From assembly GCA_964059195.1 (NCBI GenBank), contig CAXKWD010000007.1, forward strand, positions 151,453,769 to 151,517,768: a stretch of 64,000 nt of DNA. The letters run 5' to 3'. This document shows positions 27,307 to 32,847 of this stretch, one piece after another (within the stretch, counting starts at the first letter, position 1; each line of letters begins with the position of its first letter). The stretch comes from Ectobius pallidus. Lineage: Eukaryota > Arthropoda > Insecta > Blattodea > Ectobiidae. The position numbers and the translations under genes were made by a program. Under the pieces are notes generated by a model. That model was not told where the DNA came from. It ran no database searches and saw nothing but the letters and a program-made list of their open reading frames with translations.

Positions 27307-27664
27307 AAGGAATATTATCTAATGTTCATTGCCGCGCTTACCTGAGCCCGCCATTCATTAGTTTATTACATCACATTAATTCAATCAGATAATAACTTTT
27401 TTTAACAATTTTACAGGTGATTTACAGTTTTACTTGTAAAGAACTTCTGATCACTTAAACTCATATAATATCTGTCTTAATAAGTTTTAAAGGAGAATGT
27501 ATTTCCCCACTTATTGTAGGATAACATTGATATAGCCTATTCTACCTTCTAATGCTACGCTTGAAGAAGCCTCTGCACCCATCGCAGCTAGGCACCCCGT
27601 AGTGCTTGCCTGAAGCTTTATCACCACACACTCGACACAACGAGTCGTTCTTGTTGGACTCCAT
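1108..27664 (-). CDS. Hr83: NR2E-subfamily nuclear receptor, Hr83/NR2E5-like; eight exons, 3' end beyond the left edge
   Basis: Ligand-type transcription factor of the NR2E group, expected in the nucleus. Eight exons (27546-27664, 26943-27058, 10195-10345, 7557-7732, 6474-6659, 4659-4867, 2284-2377, 1108-1263) each have AG acceptor and GT donor sites, and all seven junctions agree in phase, giving 402 residues without a stop. Residues 10-30 and 46-65 are the two C4 zinc fingers, with P-box CDGCRG and D-box KENGR, followed by the AVQHERAPR extension. Residues 92-96 are His5, 147-152 Ala6 and 155-157 Gln3 in a long hinge. Residues 294-402 are ligand-binding-domain helices 3 to about 8, including the signature around [12 protein letters not shown] and [13 protein letters not shown]. 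Helices 9-12 (AF-2) are not in the window. The P-box differs from the CNGCSG I associate with NR2E3 and the CDGCSG/CDGCAG of dsf/tll, hence Hr83 or NR2E6. Family assignment is firm; the exact orthologue is inference. Confidence 0.9.
1390..1639. mobile_element. Short hAT-like MITE
   Basis: Ends CAGTGGTTCTCAAA and TTTGAGAACCCCTG form an imperfect inverted repeat of the kind common in hAT elements. The flanking 8-mers agree at only 5 of 8 positions, so this copy is old. It lies in the receptor intron 1264-2283. Confidence 0.55.
1801..2170 (+). pseudogene. Mariner transposase remnant with inverted segment
   Basis: The plus strand from about 1970 encodes [20 protein letters not shown], then [11 protein letters not shown], and ends near [14 protein letters not shown], typical of the C-terminal end of a mariner transposase. 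The adjoining minus strand (about 1900-1965) encodes [12 protein letters not shown] followed by HQHPP, the segment that should immediately precede it. The two halves are therefore head to head. It sits in a receptor intron. Confidence 0.7.
2284..2377 (-). CDS. Nuclear receptor exon 7: LBD signature helices 4-5
   Basis: Acceptor TATGTTTCAG|TTAACA and donor GACGAAG|GTAGGC. It encodes [18 protein letters not shown] then [13 protein letters not shown], the canonical nuclear-receptor LBD signature (FxxLxxxDQxxLL) joined directly to PSFLQ of the previous exon. Phase 0 in, phase 1 out. The sequence resembles PNR and TLX in this region. Confidence 0.95.
2462..3120 (+). pseudogene. 5'-truncated LINE, reverse-transcriptase C-terminus (CR1/Jockey-like)
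   Basis: The open frame 2462-2905 contains [21 protein letters not shown]-type helices, [13 protein letters not shown] and a final FNKFIKNLI, the usual C-terminal order of CR1/Jockey-type reverse transcriptases. An AT-rich 3' region follows to about 3120. It lies antisense within the receptor intron 2378-4658. A second decayed copy is at 59499-59735. Confidence 0.75.
3303..3773. mobile_element. hAT MITE with exact 8-bp target duplication
   Basis: The direct repeat GGTGGAAG (3295-3302 and 3774-3781) flanks an element whose ends are CCCGACCGTAGC and, inverted, CAGGGCCGTAGC. A G-run of about 13 is internal. A related uninterrupted target sequence is present near 44470-44660, which supports insertion. 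Confidence 0.85.
4258..4333. repeat. (TC)n microsatellite
   Basis: About 36 CT units with one interruption, in the receptor intron 2378-4658. Confidence 0.98.
4363..4545 (-). mobile_element. Partial SINE, same family as 42552-42953
   Basis: It shares GTTACGCTTATTTTCC, GTAAGCCCATCGCC and AATTTTGTCCAGAGGCTC in the same order with the fuller copy near 42.6 kb. The tRNA-like head is missing. Confidence 0.7.
4659..4867 (-). CDS. Nuclear receptor exon 6: hinge end and LBD helix 3
   Basis: Acceptor TTTTTGGCAG|ATGTTTG and donor CTACAG|GTAAGATA. The second half reads [18 protein letters not shown] and then RSIPSFLQ, which is helix 3 of an NR2E ligand-binding domain (compare the ESAARLLF and KWAK patterns of TLX and PNR). 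It enters in phase 1 and leaves in phase 0. Confidence 0.93.
4914..5544. mobile_element. hAT-like element with repeated ATAGGCA words
   Basis: Terminal inverted repeats TAGATCTGGGATTTTAGGC and (inverted) TAGACCTGGGATTTTAAGGC. The right third carries repeated AATAGGCATTTTAGG-type words. Target duplication is not clear. It starts 47 bp from the acceptor of the receptor exon at 4659-4867. Confidence 0.65.
5774..6004 (+). mobile_element. Helitron 3'-end fragment
   Basis: ACTCGAATTTGAGGTCG, GTTAACAAATATATTG and the terminal hairpin GCGGGCGAAGCCGCGGGC match the 3' parts of the Helitron copies at 27707-28574 and 51806-52383. The CTAG terminus is lost where a LINE tail abuts it. Confidence 0.65.
6005..6413 (-). 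pseudogene. RTE-type LINE 3' end with inverted duplication
   Basis: The minus strand 6069-6377 encodes a fragment of a LINE reverse-transcriptase C-terminus ([18 protein letters not shown], then [15 protein letters not shown]). The 3' end is an (AAGT)n tail. About 75 bp (6254-6333) is repeated in opposite orientation at 6340-6413, giving a long hairpin 60 bp from the donor of the receptor exon at 6474-6659. Confidence 0.8.
6474..6659 (-). CDS. Nuclear receptor exon 5: Ser/Pro- and Glu-rich hinge
   Basis: Acceptor TTCCTTAG|GTTTGCAG and donor GTTAAAG|GTAAG. It codes for a Ser/Pro-rich stretch ([20 protein letters not shown]) followed by an acidic Glu/Asn-rich stretch ending AEVK. Phase 1 in and phase 1 out. 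The acceptor lies only 17 bp from the end of an inserted DNA transposon (6676-7463), so the branch point and most upstream splicing signals must sit inside that element. Confidence 0.83.
6676..7463 (+). mobile_element. Unclassified DNA transposon with 4-bp target duplication (copy 1)
   Basis: Terminal inverted repeat CAGCCATTTCATAA; flanks are AATA (6672-6675 and 7464-7467). Three internal copies of TTACGGGTGGGAC lie about 170-200 bp apart. No transposase frame. It makes up 788 of the 897 bp of the receptor intron 6660-7556. An A31 run (7252-7282) is internal. Confidence 0.85.
7557..7732 (-). CDS. Nuclear receptor exon 4: Ala/Gln-rich hinge
   Basis: Acceptor TATGTTTCAG|CAG and donor CCTTTAG|GTCTGT. 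The acceptor is a NAGNAG site, so a product one residue shorter is possible (exon start 7729). The frame encodes [17 protein letters not shown], six Ala, YLQQQLL and a Thr/Ala-rich run. Phase 2 in and phase 1 out fit the neighbouring exons. Hinge sequence is poorly conserved, so the support is phase, splice sites, coding-like composition and position between the DBD and LBD exons. Confidence 0.82.
7828..8150 (-). mobile_element. Full-length tRNA-derived SINE with 16-bp target duplication
   Basis: The exact repeat ACTCGATCTCATACTA (7812-7827 and 8151-8166) brackets a minus-strand unit beginning with a tRNA-like head: GTGGTCTTGTGGTTAGCG (A box) and GGGTTCGATTGCC (B box). The 3' part ends in an A-rich tail. 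Part of its 3' region recurs near 31826-31880. It is in the receptor intron 7733-10194. Confidence 0.92.
8421..8947. mobile_element. Long-TIR MITE with TA target duplication (copy 1)
   Basis: Ends GAGTGTTAATAAATAACACC and, inverted, ATGGTGTTAATGAATAACACC are each palindromic and continue as long inverted repeats (GAAATATTTTACC and onward). TA flanks both ends. A second complete copy is at 44734-45351. Confidence 0.85.
9148..9708 (-). mobile_element. Mariner-like MITE retaining an N-terminal helix-turn-helix frame
   Basis: Inverted ends CAGGGTCCGTCAATGAAACG, flanked by TA. The minus strand encodes [20 protein letters not shown] followed by a basic KKK segment and VRTPENIA, the helix-turn-helix (DUF4817-type) start of mariner-related transposases. 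The catalytic part is absent. Confidence 0.85.
9776..10024 (-). repeat. Hairpin-ended dispersed repeat (partial copy)
   Basis: Shares AATCCCTTTCTGAAATAAGC, GTGCAAAAAATAGCATGC and the palindromic GTAAATGCC/GGCATTTACGGGTC block with the copies at 15683-16166, 19084-19560 and 46735-47165. Here the central hairpin is shortened. Confidence 0.8.
10195..10345 (-). CDS. Nuclear receptor exon 3: DBD C-terminal extension and His-rich hinge start
   Basis: Acceptor GTTGACAG|CCGTGCAG and donor CTAGG|GTGAGTA. In phase 1 it supplies [10 protein letters not shown], the T/A-box extension of the DNA-binding domain, then [10 protein letters not shown] and a Pro/Gly/Thr-rich stretch. It exits in phase 2. The AVQHER motif is strongly conserved in the NR2E group. 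The junction with the second-finger exon restores an Ala codon, giving [12 protein letters not shown], which supports linking the two exons across the large intron. Confidence 0.92.
10411..11038. mobile_element. Snap-back mariner MITE (copy 1)
   Basis: TA-flanked, ends CGAGGCGCGTCCATAAAGTA. The two halves (about 10411-10705 and 10712-11038) are inverted copies of each other, about 80% alike by eye. Each encodes a piece of mariner transposase ([10 protein letters not shown] then [12 protein letters not shown]). The inversion point lies just before the FGWEV motif. Same structure as 40999-42057. Confidence 0.88.
11317..12225 (+). repeat. Dispersed repeat family 'AAGTGCCAGAATGGTACTTTA', interrupted
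   Basis: Begins near AAGTGCCAGAATGGTACTT and ends near GTTACATCAGTTTACCTG. Other copies: about 21098-21540, 46290-46740 and 47170-47297. Shortened or reversed pieces lie at 14193-14270 and 56015-56260. Several copies end in (ATT)n. No coding frame; class unknown. Confidence 0.7.
11658..12042. mobile_element. hAT MITE with exact 8-bp target duplication and internal 62-bp repeats (copy 1)
   Basis: TTCACATA flanks both sides (11650-11657, 12043-12050). Ends CATAGGCGTAGC and inverted CATAGGCGTAAC. Three tandem units of about 62 bp contain GGAAGCTTAAAACTCGTTAT and CTTAATTTTTAAAATTTTCC. Copy 2 is at 41115-41503. Confidence 0.92.
12280..13000 (+). repeat. Dispersed repeat with internal (TA)n and poly-T (copy 1)
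   Basis: Shares AGGCTGAGGTAGATTT, GAGCTTTTCAACGATA, GTGTCACTGTGAACTTC and GGGCCAATTTTGCTCA with 23290-24245 (reverse) and 47598-48330. In this copy the TA tract is short (about 12 bp) while the neighbouring T tract (12847-12886) is 40 bp. Confidence 0.85.
13371..13857. mobile_element. hAT MITE with exact 8-bp target duplication
   Basis: ATTATCAG flanks both sides (13363-13370, 13858-13865). Ends CAGGGCCGTTGCG and inverted CAGGGCCGTCGCG. GC-rich subterminal blocks contain GGCGCCCGGGGC-type words at both ends. Confidence 0.92.
14290..14375 (-). repeat. tRNA-like head of a SINE, isolated
   Basis: Minus strand GTGGCTGAGATGGTAACGTC followed by CATGGTTCAGATCCCG resembles the A and B boxes of the SINE family at 53983-54319. 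No body or tail is attached. Confidence 0.5.
14459..14598. repeat. (ACTC)n / (TTAC)n microsatellite
   Basis: About 140 bp of TTAC units passing into ACTC units. It lies directly at the 3' end of the LINE fragment that follows, as do shorter tracts at 6005 and 56300. Confidence 0.97.
14599..15065 (-). pseudogene. RTE-type LINE 3' fragment
   Basis: Minus strand encodes [20 protein letters not shown] then [10 protein letters not shown] and RPRRRWEDN, as at 6005-6413 and 56300-56990. Frames are broken. Its 3' end continues into the ACTC microsatellite. Confidence 0.8.
15066..15680. other. No feature seen
   Basis: Unique-looking, moderately AT-rich DNA inside the large receptor intron. The open frame at 15308-15523 matches nothing I recognise. 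Confidence 0.4.
15683..16166 (+). repeat. Hairpin-ended dispersed repeat (copy)
   Basis: Begins near ATATTGCGACACAAGG. A 100-bp palindrome (about 15700-15805) pairs TTTACGGGTC with GACCCGTAAA around an inner hairpin AAAACCC/GGGTTTT. It ends near AGGAGTGCAAAAAAG. CCGCCCGTCGCCCCTAGCAA is locally duplicated (about 16030-16080). Confidence 0.85.
16658..17425 (-). mobile_element. Unclassified DNA transposon with 4-bp target duplication (copy 2)
   Basis: Reverse-orientation copy of 6676-7463: same inverted ends CAGCCATTTCATAA, flanks ATTG (16654-16657, 17426-17429), and three GTCCCACCCGTAA-type blocks. The A31 run of copy 1 is about 7 bp here. Confidence 0.88.
17587..18590 (-). repeat. Tandem triplication of a tRNA-derived SINE plus flank
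   Basis: Three units (17587-17920, 17921-18253, 18254-18590; 333-337 bp) each hold flank TTGACCCATTGTGGTTCACA and a minus-strand SINE with A box TAGTGGTTGAGGCGCTGCG and B box GGGTTCGATTCC. Units 1 and 2 lack the GGCCGC present in unit 3 and in other copies. The outer target repeat CTTCAATTGATAT is at 17611-17623 and 19028-19040. Confidence 0.93.
18593..19016. mobile_element. hAT MITE inserted in the third SINE unit
   Basis: Exact 8-bp repeat GGCGTACC (18585-18592, 19017-19024). Ends TAGGGTGGCCA and inverted CAGGGTGGCCA. Removing it rejoins the SINE head to its own target duplication. Confidence 0.93.
19084..19560 (-). repeat. Hairpin-ended dispersed repeat (copy)
   Basis: Reverse orientation relative to 15683-16166, with the same ends (GCACTCCTTAGCTAGTAAG; TTGTATCGCAATATA) and the same 100-bp palindrome at about 19445-19545. 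Confidence 0.85.
19713..19793. repeat. Inverted repeat, 27-bp arms
   Basis: GGAAACCGCAGACTTTAGCT plus GTAATG (19713-19739) is repeated inverted at 19767-19793 with about 28 bp between. Not obviously a transposon end. Confidence 0.85.
20003..20100. repeat. Inverted repeat, about 22-26 bp arms
   Basis: GTACGCAAAA...CTTTAGCGGAC pairs with GTCCGCTAAAG...TTTTGCGTAC, with about 50 bp between. The loop contains GCGGAAGAGGCGAAAGCC. Confidence 0.85.
20216..20730. mobile_element. MITE with TA target site and iterated GTTCGCAAAG
   Basis: Ends GGTTTGTTCGCAAAGCA (inverted at the right), flanked by TA. The word GTTCGCAAAG recurs internally near 20283, 20333 and 20637. No frame. Superfamily not certain. 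Confidence 0.85.
20965..21720. mobile_element. hAT element with exact 8-bp target duplication and nested repeat
   Basis: ATGAGAAG flanks both sides (20957-20964, 21721-21728). Ends CAGGGCCGTGGAAAG and inverted CAGGCCCGACGAGAG. A copy of the AAGTGCCAGAATGG repeat family (about 21098-21540) is inserted in it. Confidence 0.92.
22002..22098. repeat. Near-perfect inverted repeat, 29-bp arms
   Basis: ACTTTAAAGGACAAGGCCGC plus TAAAATTGC pairs with 22070-22098 with one mismatch. The loop is rich in GAATGCA. Possibly a very short MITE. Confidence 0.85.
22255..22993 (+). mobile_element. Non-autonomous Helitron (copy 1)
   Basis: Starts TCTCTATATATATA after an A and ends with hairpin CCTGGCGACGCCGGG, then CTAG before a T. 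This is the Helitron A|TC...CTAG|T pattern. GACTGACTGACTGAC is near the 5' end. No Rep/helicase frame. Confidence 0.8.
23290..24245 (-). repeat. Dispersed repeat with internal (TA)n (copy 2)
   Basis: Reverse copy of the families at 12280-13000 and 47598-48330. Here the TA tract is greatly expanded (23410-23546) while the homopolymer beside it is about 10 bp. One edge has hairpin GTAGATTTTAG/AAAAATCTAC. Confidence 0.85.
24290..24600 (-). pseudogene. LINE reverse-transcriptase C-terminal fragment
   Basis: Minus strand reads [20 protein letters not shown] and [11 protein letters not shown], similar to the 'ATEM.YLRR...R' region of Jockey/RTE-like LINEs. Frames are decayed. An AGT microsatellite is at one side. 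Confidence 0.5.
24612..25524 (+). mobile_element. Fold-back Tc1/mariner element
   Basis: TA-flanked, ends CAGGGTGCGGCATTTA. About 250 bp at each end are inverted copies: the right arm encodes the C-terminus of the transposase ([20 protein letters not shown]) and the left arm is the same sequence inverted. The middle encodes [38 protein letters not shown] and then FQQDG, a typical catalytic-domain portion, with stops. The N-terminal half is missing. Confidence 0.88.
25525..26942. other. Intron DNA; no recognised element
   Basis: No repeat boundary was found. Two small plus-strand frames are described under findings (25751-25993, 26036-26167). The interval ends at the donor of the second zinc-finger exon. 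Confidence 0.4.
26943..27058 (-). CDS. Nuclear receptor exon 2: second zinc finger
   Basis: Acceptor TTTCCAG|GAATTTGG and donor GGACG|GTGAGTAG. The translation begins [18 protein letters not shown], continues [18 protein letters not shown] and ends KKD. The spacing C-x5-C-x9-C-x2-C is that of the second nuclear-receptor finger. It enters in phase 2, matching the exon at 27546-27665, and leaves in phase 1, matching the exon at 10195-10345. The donor position, right after the Met-Lys-Lys-Asp that precedes AVQHER, is a conserved intron site of NR2E genes as far as I recall. The next exon is 16.6 kb away. Confidence 0.94.
27083..27480 (+). mobile_element. hAT fragment interrupted by a LINE tail, inside the zinc-finger intron
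   Basis: AATATGACCTCA, AAATTTAAAACGTTTAATGACA and AATTTTACAG match the elements at 39257-39880 and 54409-55062. About 27249-27350 is a (TTAC)n tail plus 50 bp of the RTE-type LINE, bounded by ATTAGATTATTA and ATTAGTTTATTA. It fills most of the 487-bp receptor intron. Confidence 0.8.
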
Positions 27665-27665
27665 A
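27546..27665 (-). CDS. Nuclear receptor exon 1 in window: start and first zinc finger
   Basis: On the minus strand an acceptor (polypyrimidine then TTGCAG) is followed by one T and ATG at 27664. The frame reads [18 protein letters not shown] and then [20 protein letters not shown], so the first C4 finger and P-box are complete. The donor is AGAAG|GTAGA at 27546/27545, phase 2. The acceptor just before the ATG implies an upstream, probably 5' untranslated, exon that I did not find. An eight-residue N-terminal region is short for a nuclear receptor but is what I would expect of Hr83. If coding sequence lies in an earlier exon, the ATG would be an internal Met. Confidence 0.93.
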
Positions 27666-27706
27666 CTGCAAAAAAAACAAAATAAATAAAATTATAATAA
27701 TAATAA

Positions 27707-28574
27707 TCTCTATATATATAAAAGGCTTTGTCCTGACTGACTGACTGAATGAATGACTGACTGACTGACTGACAGGAATCAACGTACAGCCTAAACTATA
27801 ACAGGTAGAGACTTGGAATTTTGACAGTACCTTCGTTTCATAATGTAGGTGCTCACTAAGAAAGGATTTTGAAAAATTATGATTTTAACTGCCAAAAATT
27901 AAATGTTTTGAAAATACTTAACCCCTTTTTACACAGAATTATCCAAACAAATTCACAGAACATATTGTTGCCAGTTGTATCAGGTAGGTTTGGATTAAAT
28001 GAAATGGATGTTTGACAAATTAGAGAAGGTATCATTATAATTCATATTATCTGTATTAATAAAAGGAATTGTCCTCGATGTCCAGCGAAATCTACTGAAC
28101 GCAGAGAACTGAAATTTTAAACATAGGTGGGCTGAAGGGTCGGAAAATGCACCTCCAAGCCGGAATTTTAATTTTAGTTTTCGTTCGTGAGTTATGAGTG
28201 AAAAACGGGCAAAAACGTGCATTTTGTGCGTTTTCAAAACATAAGTTTTCAGTTATACATTTCAATGTCAAATCAATTACAGTTGGCTTTGGCTATTTTT
28301 GTCATACCTTGAAAATAAAACTTTCGCGATCGCTTGAATATTGTAAGCCCTAAATATGGTCAAACGTTGTTTTATTTGGACGAATCTCACTCTACAGAGG
28401 TTTTCTGGGCCAAGAAACTCGAATCTGAGGTCTCTTTTACCAGACGATGCTATCTAATCTCGGTATGTAATCCACGTGATTTAGGTGTTAATAAATATAA
28501 TGATTTTACTATTATGCTCTTAATTTTTAATTTTTGAAATAATTATCGCCGGCGAAGCCGCGGGCAGATGCTAG
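27707..28574 (+). mobile_element. Non-autonomous Helitron (copy 2) beside the first zinc-finger exon
   Basis: A|TCTCTATATATATAAAAGG start; end hairpin GCCGGCGAAGCCGCGGGC, then CTAG|T. The 5' part has GACTGACTGACTGACAGG. It begins 42 bp from the acceptor of the receptor exon at 27546-27665. Confidence 0.85.
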
Positions 28575-29675
28575 TAATAGAATAAAATAATATCTGAAGC
28601 AATAACAATAATAAAAATAACCATAATAATAACCATAACAATAACAACCATTGATCAACTTCATTGTGGCCAAAGAGGGCGAATATATTGTAAATATATA
28701 TTTTTCTCCTTGTACCCTCTAATATTAACCAATGACAACACACTGTATCCTAAGGAGCTGGGCCTAGTTTATTGTAACAGCTTTTTTACACAAGGTAACA
28801 AAAAATTAAGTAGCCTACTAGTACTATAGGCCTATACATGGAAAAAGTTGCGAGGCTCAACGGGAGGCCAATGAACATATGTTCAAATAATTAAAATCAA
28901 TATATGTACAAATTAAAAACAATAAGATGAAATAAACTCTTAGCCTAAGGCCACACGAGCTTGTTTTAATGTTGTGGTTCTGCGTGAAAAAAACGCGTCG
29001 GAAAGTCTGCAGTCCTCATGGCCACACGAGCTTCTCCTCATGCTGAGAATGTTGTGTAAACAAACATGGTCTGTTTATTCCGGTTGTTGTTTTAGGTGTT
29101 GGTTGCGAGCAATATATGGACGAATCATCATTTCTGTAATGCAGTAGCCTACTCTCCCGTGCTCCTTTGAATGTCCAGCAAAACGAAACCAAAAATAAGT
29201 AACTTTAAATGCTTTCCCCCCACATTTATCAATGCTTATGTACCTTTTTCTCAGAAACTGTTCAAGATAATTGCATGAAACTTTTGATAACAAATAAATG
29301 AACATTTCCTTGGAACGGAACTTTGATGTAGCCATTTATTAATATTTGCATTAATAAGAGGACTGACTTTTAACACAAATTTTATATCGAACATTAGATT
29401 TCTTAAAAGTAGATAATGGAAAGTACGTACTTTAAAAAGTGTCTGAATAGAAAGTTTTATGGATCCTTTAAAAGTAAGCAGGTTTCAATTAGTTTTAATA
29501 ATTTAATAAAATATTGGCCTTGCAAACCAAAATTAAGATGTCAAAGTTTCATAGTTACCCATTAAGTGGTTTCCATAGAAAAGGTGTATAAGTGTGGCGA
29601 TTAAATTTAAAATAAAGAAAATAAATAAAAATACTAATGACAAAAAAATGTATTTTTAAGTGGTGTATTATTATC

Positions 29676-30429
29676 AGAGCAAGGCATTTAATTACCATAA
29701 AACAGTGGAAAAACGCAAAATAAAAAATGCATTTATGACCTAAAAATAGTGAAAAATTACAAAATTTTTAATAATGACCAATACATTTTCCATTATTACT
29801 TATATTTAGTTTTTTTAAAGTAATGAATTGCTAAAAGCAATTTAACGGATGACAGTGTGTTATATATGAATTTACAATATAAAACAAACTTATTAAAAAA
29901 AAGTAAATGTGTACAACCTGGACACCCATAGCGAAAAAAAATCATTTCTGAACTGGCGTGCCCATCCAATTGCCCCTAGAAAATATGTGCAATTTAAAAA
30001 GAAAGAAAAAAATAATTCTTTACTGCTACAAGACAAACTGATATGGTGTTTACAATAAACCTGAATTAAAATGAACTATGTATATTTGACGGATATTCTC
30101 GAATAAAAACTACTGTCTGCTGCCTGAAACGGTTTGTAGGCCTTTATGGAAAAGCTCTTCTTTACCTAAAATGGCGAAAAATACCTAAAAATACCGAAAA
30201 TGACCTAAAATGCAGAAAAAGACGTGAAAATGCGAAAAAAAGACCTAAAAATTGTCAAAAAATTACCTATCTCTTGAAAATGACGAAAAGTGCAAAATAA
30301 AGCAAAAAACGCAAAAACTAATTGCCCTTATTTAATAAATTGTTTAATGATACACATTTATATAATATATTCGAGCTATCTTTTAACTTTCATATAAAAA
30401 TGATGCAAAATCATCAATTGCCTTGCCCT
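29676..30429. mobile_element. hAT-like element with AATGACC words (copy 1)
   Basis: Ends AGAGCAAGGCATTTAAT and inverted AGGGCAAGGCAATTGATGAT. Terminal regions are full of AAATGACCTAAAA-type words. Homologous along its length to 33126-34032. Target duplication unclear. Confidence 0.7.
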
Positions 30430-31410
30430 AATTATTACCATAACATACCGAATGAGAGTAAAAATTTTCATAACTGTGGCTGCAATACTTTAGGAGTATG
30501 AACTATTTCCTAAAACCCTACGTCCCTCCTTAAAATTGGAAGAATAAATTATGAATAATTTTCCAAACATTGTACTTAAAACAATATTTCACTTAACGAT
30601 ATTAGTTTCGTTTTCATTATCAATCTCTTCCCAGTTTTCTCGGACAACTACTGCAGTTATTGATATCCCGGTTTTTGAAATCATGAACCCGGATATCGTA
30701 CCAACAAGGGTGTTTCTGTACTTCCAGTATAATTCACTATCTAAATATCCCATTGTTATTAAGATTGATAATCGAAATGATGGCGAGAACACAACTGCAA
30801 CAGCTGCTTGAATGGATGCACGTGTGGCCACTCAAGTCAGCATGAAAACCAACAAACAAATGGACCCCAGCCCATTCCTTGAGCGGGCAACTTTTAAGAC
30901 GCAGCAAAATGACTCCTTTTCTGCGATGAATCACTCCCATGTGGCCCGTCTCACATCTCTCAATGTGATCTATATATTTTGTTTGTTTTCCTACAGAGCC
31001 ACAGCACGGAAACAAGCCCGTGTGGCCTTAGGCTTACGTAGGCCTAAGTTGTCAAATAGTTAAAAATTCTCAAGCCTAAAACAAATAAATTTTAGTGTAT
31101 TCAACATAAAACTGTAAGGAGATCTAATTATACATTGTGCAAGACACTCCATATATTAAGTTTAATAAGCCTATAACGCCCGGTTATTTTTTATAATTTT
31201 TTTTAGCTATTTGACAATTTTGGCTTTGGCTACGTACTAGTTTATTTCATCTTATTGTTTTTAATTTGTACATATGTTGATTTTAATTATTTGAACATAT
31301 GTTCATTGGCCTCCCATTGAGGCTCACAACTTTCTCCATATAGGCCTATATAGGCCTACAGCTGTTGCAATAAATTAGGTCCAGCTCCTTTGTGTATTGT
31401 CATCGGTTAA

Positions 31411-31720
31411 TCTTATTTATTTATTTATTTATTTAACCTAGCGGAGTTAAGGCCAGAAGGCCTTCTCTATCACTCAGTCAGGGCAAAACATGAAATACAT
31501 AATAATAATAATATTAATAATACATTAAAAGAAGAAATTATATACCTGAATACAAGAAACGTACATTAAATACAAAGAAAAAATTTGAACATAAGTACTT
31601 GAGTAATAACTTAATACAAATGACTAAAATAAAGAAATAAAAAAAATATGAAAGACTAAACAAATATATTCTTAGTTATTACAAAAGTAATGAAAATTAA
31701 ATATATACATACATATTTAG
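31411..31720 (-). mobile_element. LINE 3' end
   Basis: Minus strand has GAGAAGGCCTTCTGGCCTTAA followed by (AAAT)n. The same sequence ends the plus-strand piece at about 49130-49200. It is a 3' untranslated region only. Confidence 0.6.
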
Positions 31721-32525
31721 AGGGTTTTAGAGGGTATAAGGAGAAAAATATATGTTTAGAATAATAACAACCATAATAATAACAGAGAACTAGCTTTCAA
31801 ACTTAGCTCCTTTTGACAAGTAAACTAACACTAAACTCCGTGGGACTACATCCTTGAAGGGACCAGGCCTACCATCCCCAGGGAAAATGGACATTTAGCT
31901 AAATAATTAAATTCACTCTACCTCTAGCTTAATGGGCCCGACGTTTTGTATTTTGCTTGTAATTCGAAGTAAACTTTTGGAGCTCTTATAATTTTCAAAA
32001 TGCTAGGCCTTTATAAAGCTATTGGTTCTATTGGCTCTGTGTGTAAAATCAAAGAACGGAAATTAAATAAAGCGTCATATAATAGGGGTTGAAACATTTT
32101 AAAGGTGGTTTGTGCAAAAATTAGTTTTGCCTAAAATTTTTTCCTGGTTTCTGTTAGGTCTGCGTGCAAGCGACCAAGGAATTCTGAAACATTCTCTGTC
32201 GGCCGTGTATTGCGGGTTTTCTAGTCCTTGTTAGCAGGCGGTGCTGCAAAGATAAGCAACCAAGGAATCTGAGTAAATTGGCGGATCCAGGAGAGGGGCT
32301 GTGGGGGCTCCCTCCCCCCTTTGGTTCTGCAACATCCCACATTTGAACTTATTGCGTTACTTTCATTTTCATATAAGCTAGTAAGGAATAAGGAACTACA
32401 TAATGAATTCTTTTGAACTTGCAATGTAATTTAATTTATATTATAAAAAACGTGTGTTTTTAAAATTGTAACATTTAGTTTGAGCTCTCGTAAAAAAGTT
32501 ATAATTTCTTTACAGTGAGTATTAG

Positions 32526-32847
32526 CAGTGGCGTACCAAGGGGGGGGGGAGGCGAACGGGGCGGTCGCACCAGGCGCCGTAAAGGGGGGTAGCCAAAATT
32601 GAAATACATCTTTTTTAGTTTAAGAACAAATTTTTTTTCAGGAAAAATATACGGTTTTATTGGTCAAATTTTTTTTATTGCTTGTTAAATATTGCAGTAA
32701 TATTATTTGGAATTGAAATAAACATACTAACTTACTTATTAAATATAAATAATTGTGTTTAAATTAAACTCATTGAACCTTGAACCTTTTAAGGTGCGAC
32801 TACCATCTAGTTAGCCCTGGGCGCCAAGAAGCCTTGGTACGCCACTG
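32526..32847. mobile_element. hAT MITE with perfect 16-bp ends and exact 8-bp target duplication
   Basis: AGTATTAG flanks both sides (32518-32525, 32848-32855). Ends CAGTGGCGTACCAAGG are perfectly inverted. It looks young. Confidence 0.95.

Larger units (their letters stand above)
28650..31790. repeat. Large inverted repeat, arms 250-300 bp, with internal and arm insertions
   Basis: Left arm about 28650-28960, right arm about 31020-31410 plus 31721-31790. Shared words include AACATATGTTCA, TGTACAAATTAAAAACAATA and GGAGCTGG. A LINE 3' end (31411-31720) splits the right arm. Inner ends are AAGGCCACACGAGCTTG and its inverse. Confidence 0.8.

Noticed and set aside
30551..31063. Overlapping frames on both strands, one with a hydrophobic start
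   Set aside because: No homologue recognised and it lies inside the large inverted repeat; composition does not look coding.
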